From Luidia sarsii (lineage: Eukaryota; Echinodermata; Asteroidea; Paxillosida; Luidiidae): a stretch of 64,000 bases of DNA. Location of the stretch: positions 14,828,549-14,892,548 of the forward strand of contig OX465111.1 in the NCBI GenBank assembly GCA_949987565.1, read 5' to 3'. The notes under the pieces are model-generated. The model was not told the DNA's origin and searched no databases. It saw nothing but the letters and a program-made list of their open reading frames with translations. The position numbers and the translations under genes are program-made. Positions 62,490 to 64,000 of the stretch are shown one piece after another (the first letter of the stretch is position 1; the number at the start of each line of letters is the position of its first letter).

Positions 62490-63169
62490 CTAGTCCATCT
62501 TTCTGATCTTCATCTCGGCGGCCTTGTAGGAGTAGAACGGGAGGAGGCCGTCCGTCTCCTTCCACTCGATGCCGTCGTCCCAGTCGCCCTGGTACATGTA
62601 GCGGGGGCTGTGGTAGTAGAGCCCGTTCAGGTTGGACCGGTCGCAGCTCTTGAACCACCAGCCGCCGTTGTGCACCACGGCGCAGTTGATGCTGCTGCTG
62701 TCGTCGTTGTCGCTGTCTGCCGTGGTGAAGGGCTTGCCGCTGTGGTAGCTGAGCGCGTCGGTGGCGTTGCCGCCCAGGAACTGGCCCAGCCGCAGCTTGA
62801 AGGACGTCCGGCGGCCCTCGATCTTGAAGTCGGCGTACTCGGCGTACAGGCGCTGGCCCTCCCAGCCCGAGAGCTCCACCCGCAGCTGGTACTGGTACTG
62901 CTTGGTCAGGAGGCTCATGAACTCGTTGCCCAGCCAGAACTCGCCCGTCAGGCTGCCGAAGCCGCGGCCGTACTCGTCCCAGTTGCGGTTGAAGTCCTCG
63001 GAGCCGTCCTGGCGCCGCTGCAGCACGGTCCAGCCCCCGCCCTCGGTGTCCATGTCGCAGTAGACCGGGATGCTCTCAAAGATCCCCCGCGGCTTGATGT
63101 AGTACAGGCCGCTCTTGGCCCGGGGCTTTCTGGACAGGGCCTCTTGGCAGTCCAGCGGGAAGGGACCAT
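62490..63169 (-). CDS. Fibrinogen-related protein, C-terminal FReD exon
   Basis: One exon encodes about 226 residues up to the stop at 62490-62492. The acceptor is ggcag/ at 63170-63171, incoming phase 1, so upstream exons lie to the right and were not found. Landmarks in order: DCQEAL and GIFESIPVYCDMDTEGGGWT (first disulphide, GGWTV core); FNRNWDEYGRGFGSLTGEFW; FTTADSDNDDSSSINCAVVH (calcium-binding D-x-D loop and third cysteine); GGWWFKSCDRSNLNGLYY (fourth cysteine); and GIEWKETDGLLPFYSYKAAE before the end. All canonical features of a fibrinogen C-terminal domain are kept, and the length is normal. Such domains bind acetylated sugars (ficolins, FIBCD1) or receptors (angiopoietins, tenascins); which type cannot be told without the N-terminal part. 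Codons are very GC-rich compared with the flanks. Confidence 0.92.
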
Positions 63170-63419
63170 CTGCCATGAAAACACACACAAAAGGAGGAAC
63201 ATGTTACAGCAACATTTCCATTGGTTGATCTGCAAGTCAAGCCGTACCATTTCATTGAATGAAGGAAAAGGAAACCTGATGGTGATTCGGCAGCCATTGT
63301 TCATCAACGCAATAGCAAACTTTGTCAAGAAGTACAATGTACAGTACCCTTCTCTTTGCAGTTGTTTCTTGCTGCACTGCAAAGATGATAACTCTCAAAG
63401 TGATAAAAACCAATGTTTC

Positions 63420-63495
63420 GAACTGCCAAACAGACTTATTATGCCAATGAGAAAAGTCCTGACAGGATTGAAATGTCAGGTCCTCTAAATGTCTG
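63420..63495 (+). repeat. Penelope-like tail fragment
   Basis: atgagaaaagtcctgacagg and gattgaaatgtcaggtcctc form a degraded tail copy in the intron upstream of the fibrinogen exon. Confidence 0.55.
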
Positions 63496-63709
63496 AGATC
63501 AGTATCCACTTGCTAATTCAGGTCAACTGCAGAGCCCTTACTAATAATCCTCATCCCCAATAAAAAAAAAATTAACAAAATTGTGTCAGTAATCATTTGG
63601 TTAAATGGGGAACTCTCCAGAACTCTACACAGTGTTCCAATGTCTGGATGCTACTTTGGTTCAAAATACTTTCTCCTATTCCTCCTCACACATTTGCTTG
63701 ATATCTGAT

Positions 63710-63775
63710 TCACTCTGCCTTTGAGATGGGTCCTGTTAGGATCAAAACGTCAGGCCCACTAAATTTTGTGATTCG
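63710..63775 (+). repeat. Penelope-like tail fragment
   Basis: ctctgcctttgagatgggtc, tgttaggatcaaaacgtcag and gcccactaaattttgtgatt. Short plus-strand copy. Confidence 0.65.
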
Positions 63776-64000
63776 ACTTTGGTTAAAAATGCTCTGTCCC
63801 GTTCCTCTGTGCACAAATTTGCTGGATATCTGGTTCGACATGGACAAATAAGACAGCTCCCCTCACAACCCCCCCCCCCTCTCCTTGTATTTCTTTTTTT
63901 TTTTTTTTTCGGATCGCCGGGACAACATTCAATTCTTTGGAGACTGCAGCAAGCCGTTATCTCTAAGGCTGGGCTTGTCGGCGGCCATCCCCATCTGCTT

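Noticed and set aside
62610..63488. 292-codon plus-strand frame opposite the fibrinogen exon
   Set aside because: Antisense shadow of a GC-rich exon; the minus strand has the complete fibrinogen domain.

Overview
This is a eukaryotic (animal) genomic window. Short exons in consistent phase have GT..AG borders and sit in long repeat-rich introns, and there is one 200-bp run of N (55021-55220). An EIF3G 3' end, an immunoglobulin/TIR receptor with a Tie-like EGF exon, a CatSper-beta-like sperm-channel subunit and a fibrinogen-domain lectin, together with Penelope-like, Polinton-like and many palindromic MITE repeats, point to an invertebrate deuterostome. A lancelet (Branchiostoma-like) is my best guess; hemichordate or echinoderm cannot be excluded from sequence alone.

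Layout: 124-1693 (+) is the 3' end of EIF3G (most of the RRM and the stop codon). About 4969-18259 (+) is a type I receptor: an N-terminal region, one EGF-like exon, four Ig domains, a transmembrane segment and a cytoplasmic TIR domain. I reconstructed 13 exons in unbroken phase from 6924 to the stop at 18259, plus a candidate signal-peptide exon at 4969-5145. 18260-25592 is intergenic and filled with repeats, including a 650-bp TAC/TAG palindromic microsatellite. 25593-53111 (+) is the N-terminal part of a CATSPERB-like gene: 11 exons, 387 codons in unbroken phase, starting with a signal peptide. Its 13.5-kb intron 5 holds an 11.8-kb element with 1.08-kb terminal inverted repeats and a 6-bp target duplication, the structural signature of a Polinton/Maverick but without recognisable coding genes. 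62490-63169 (-) is the C-terminal exon of a fibrinogen-related protein.

The genes do not form an operon or an obvious shared pathway. The TIR receptor and the fibrinogen-domain protein would both fit innate immunity, while CATSPERB belongs to the sperm calcium channel.

The non-coding part is dominated by a few repeat families: (1) Penelope-like 3' ends with GIY-YIG endonuclease remnants and a conserved hammerhead-like tail; (2) a second family with CUGAUGA/GAAA hammerhead cores, two of them in a tandem of about 193 bp; (3) at least six palindromic or TIR MITE families; (4) a tRNA-derived SINE; (5) long microsatellites and polypyrimidine tracts. The most unusual observations are the two hammerhead-like families, the gutted Polinton with its clustered 14-bp motif, the Ig/EGF/TIR receptor architecture, and a 294-bp local duplication inserted between 20-bp direct repeats.
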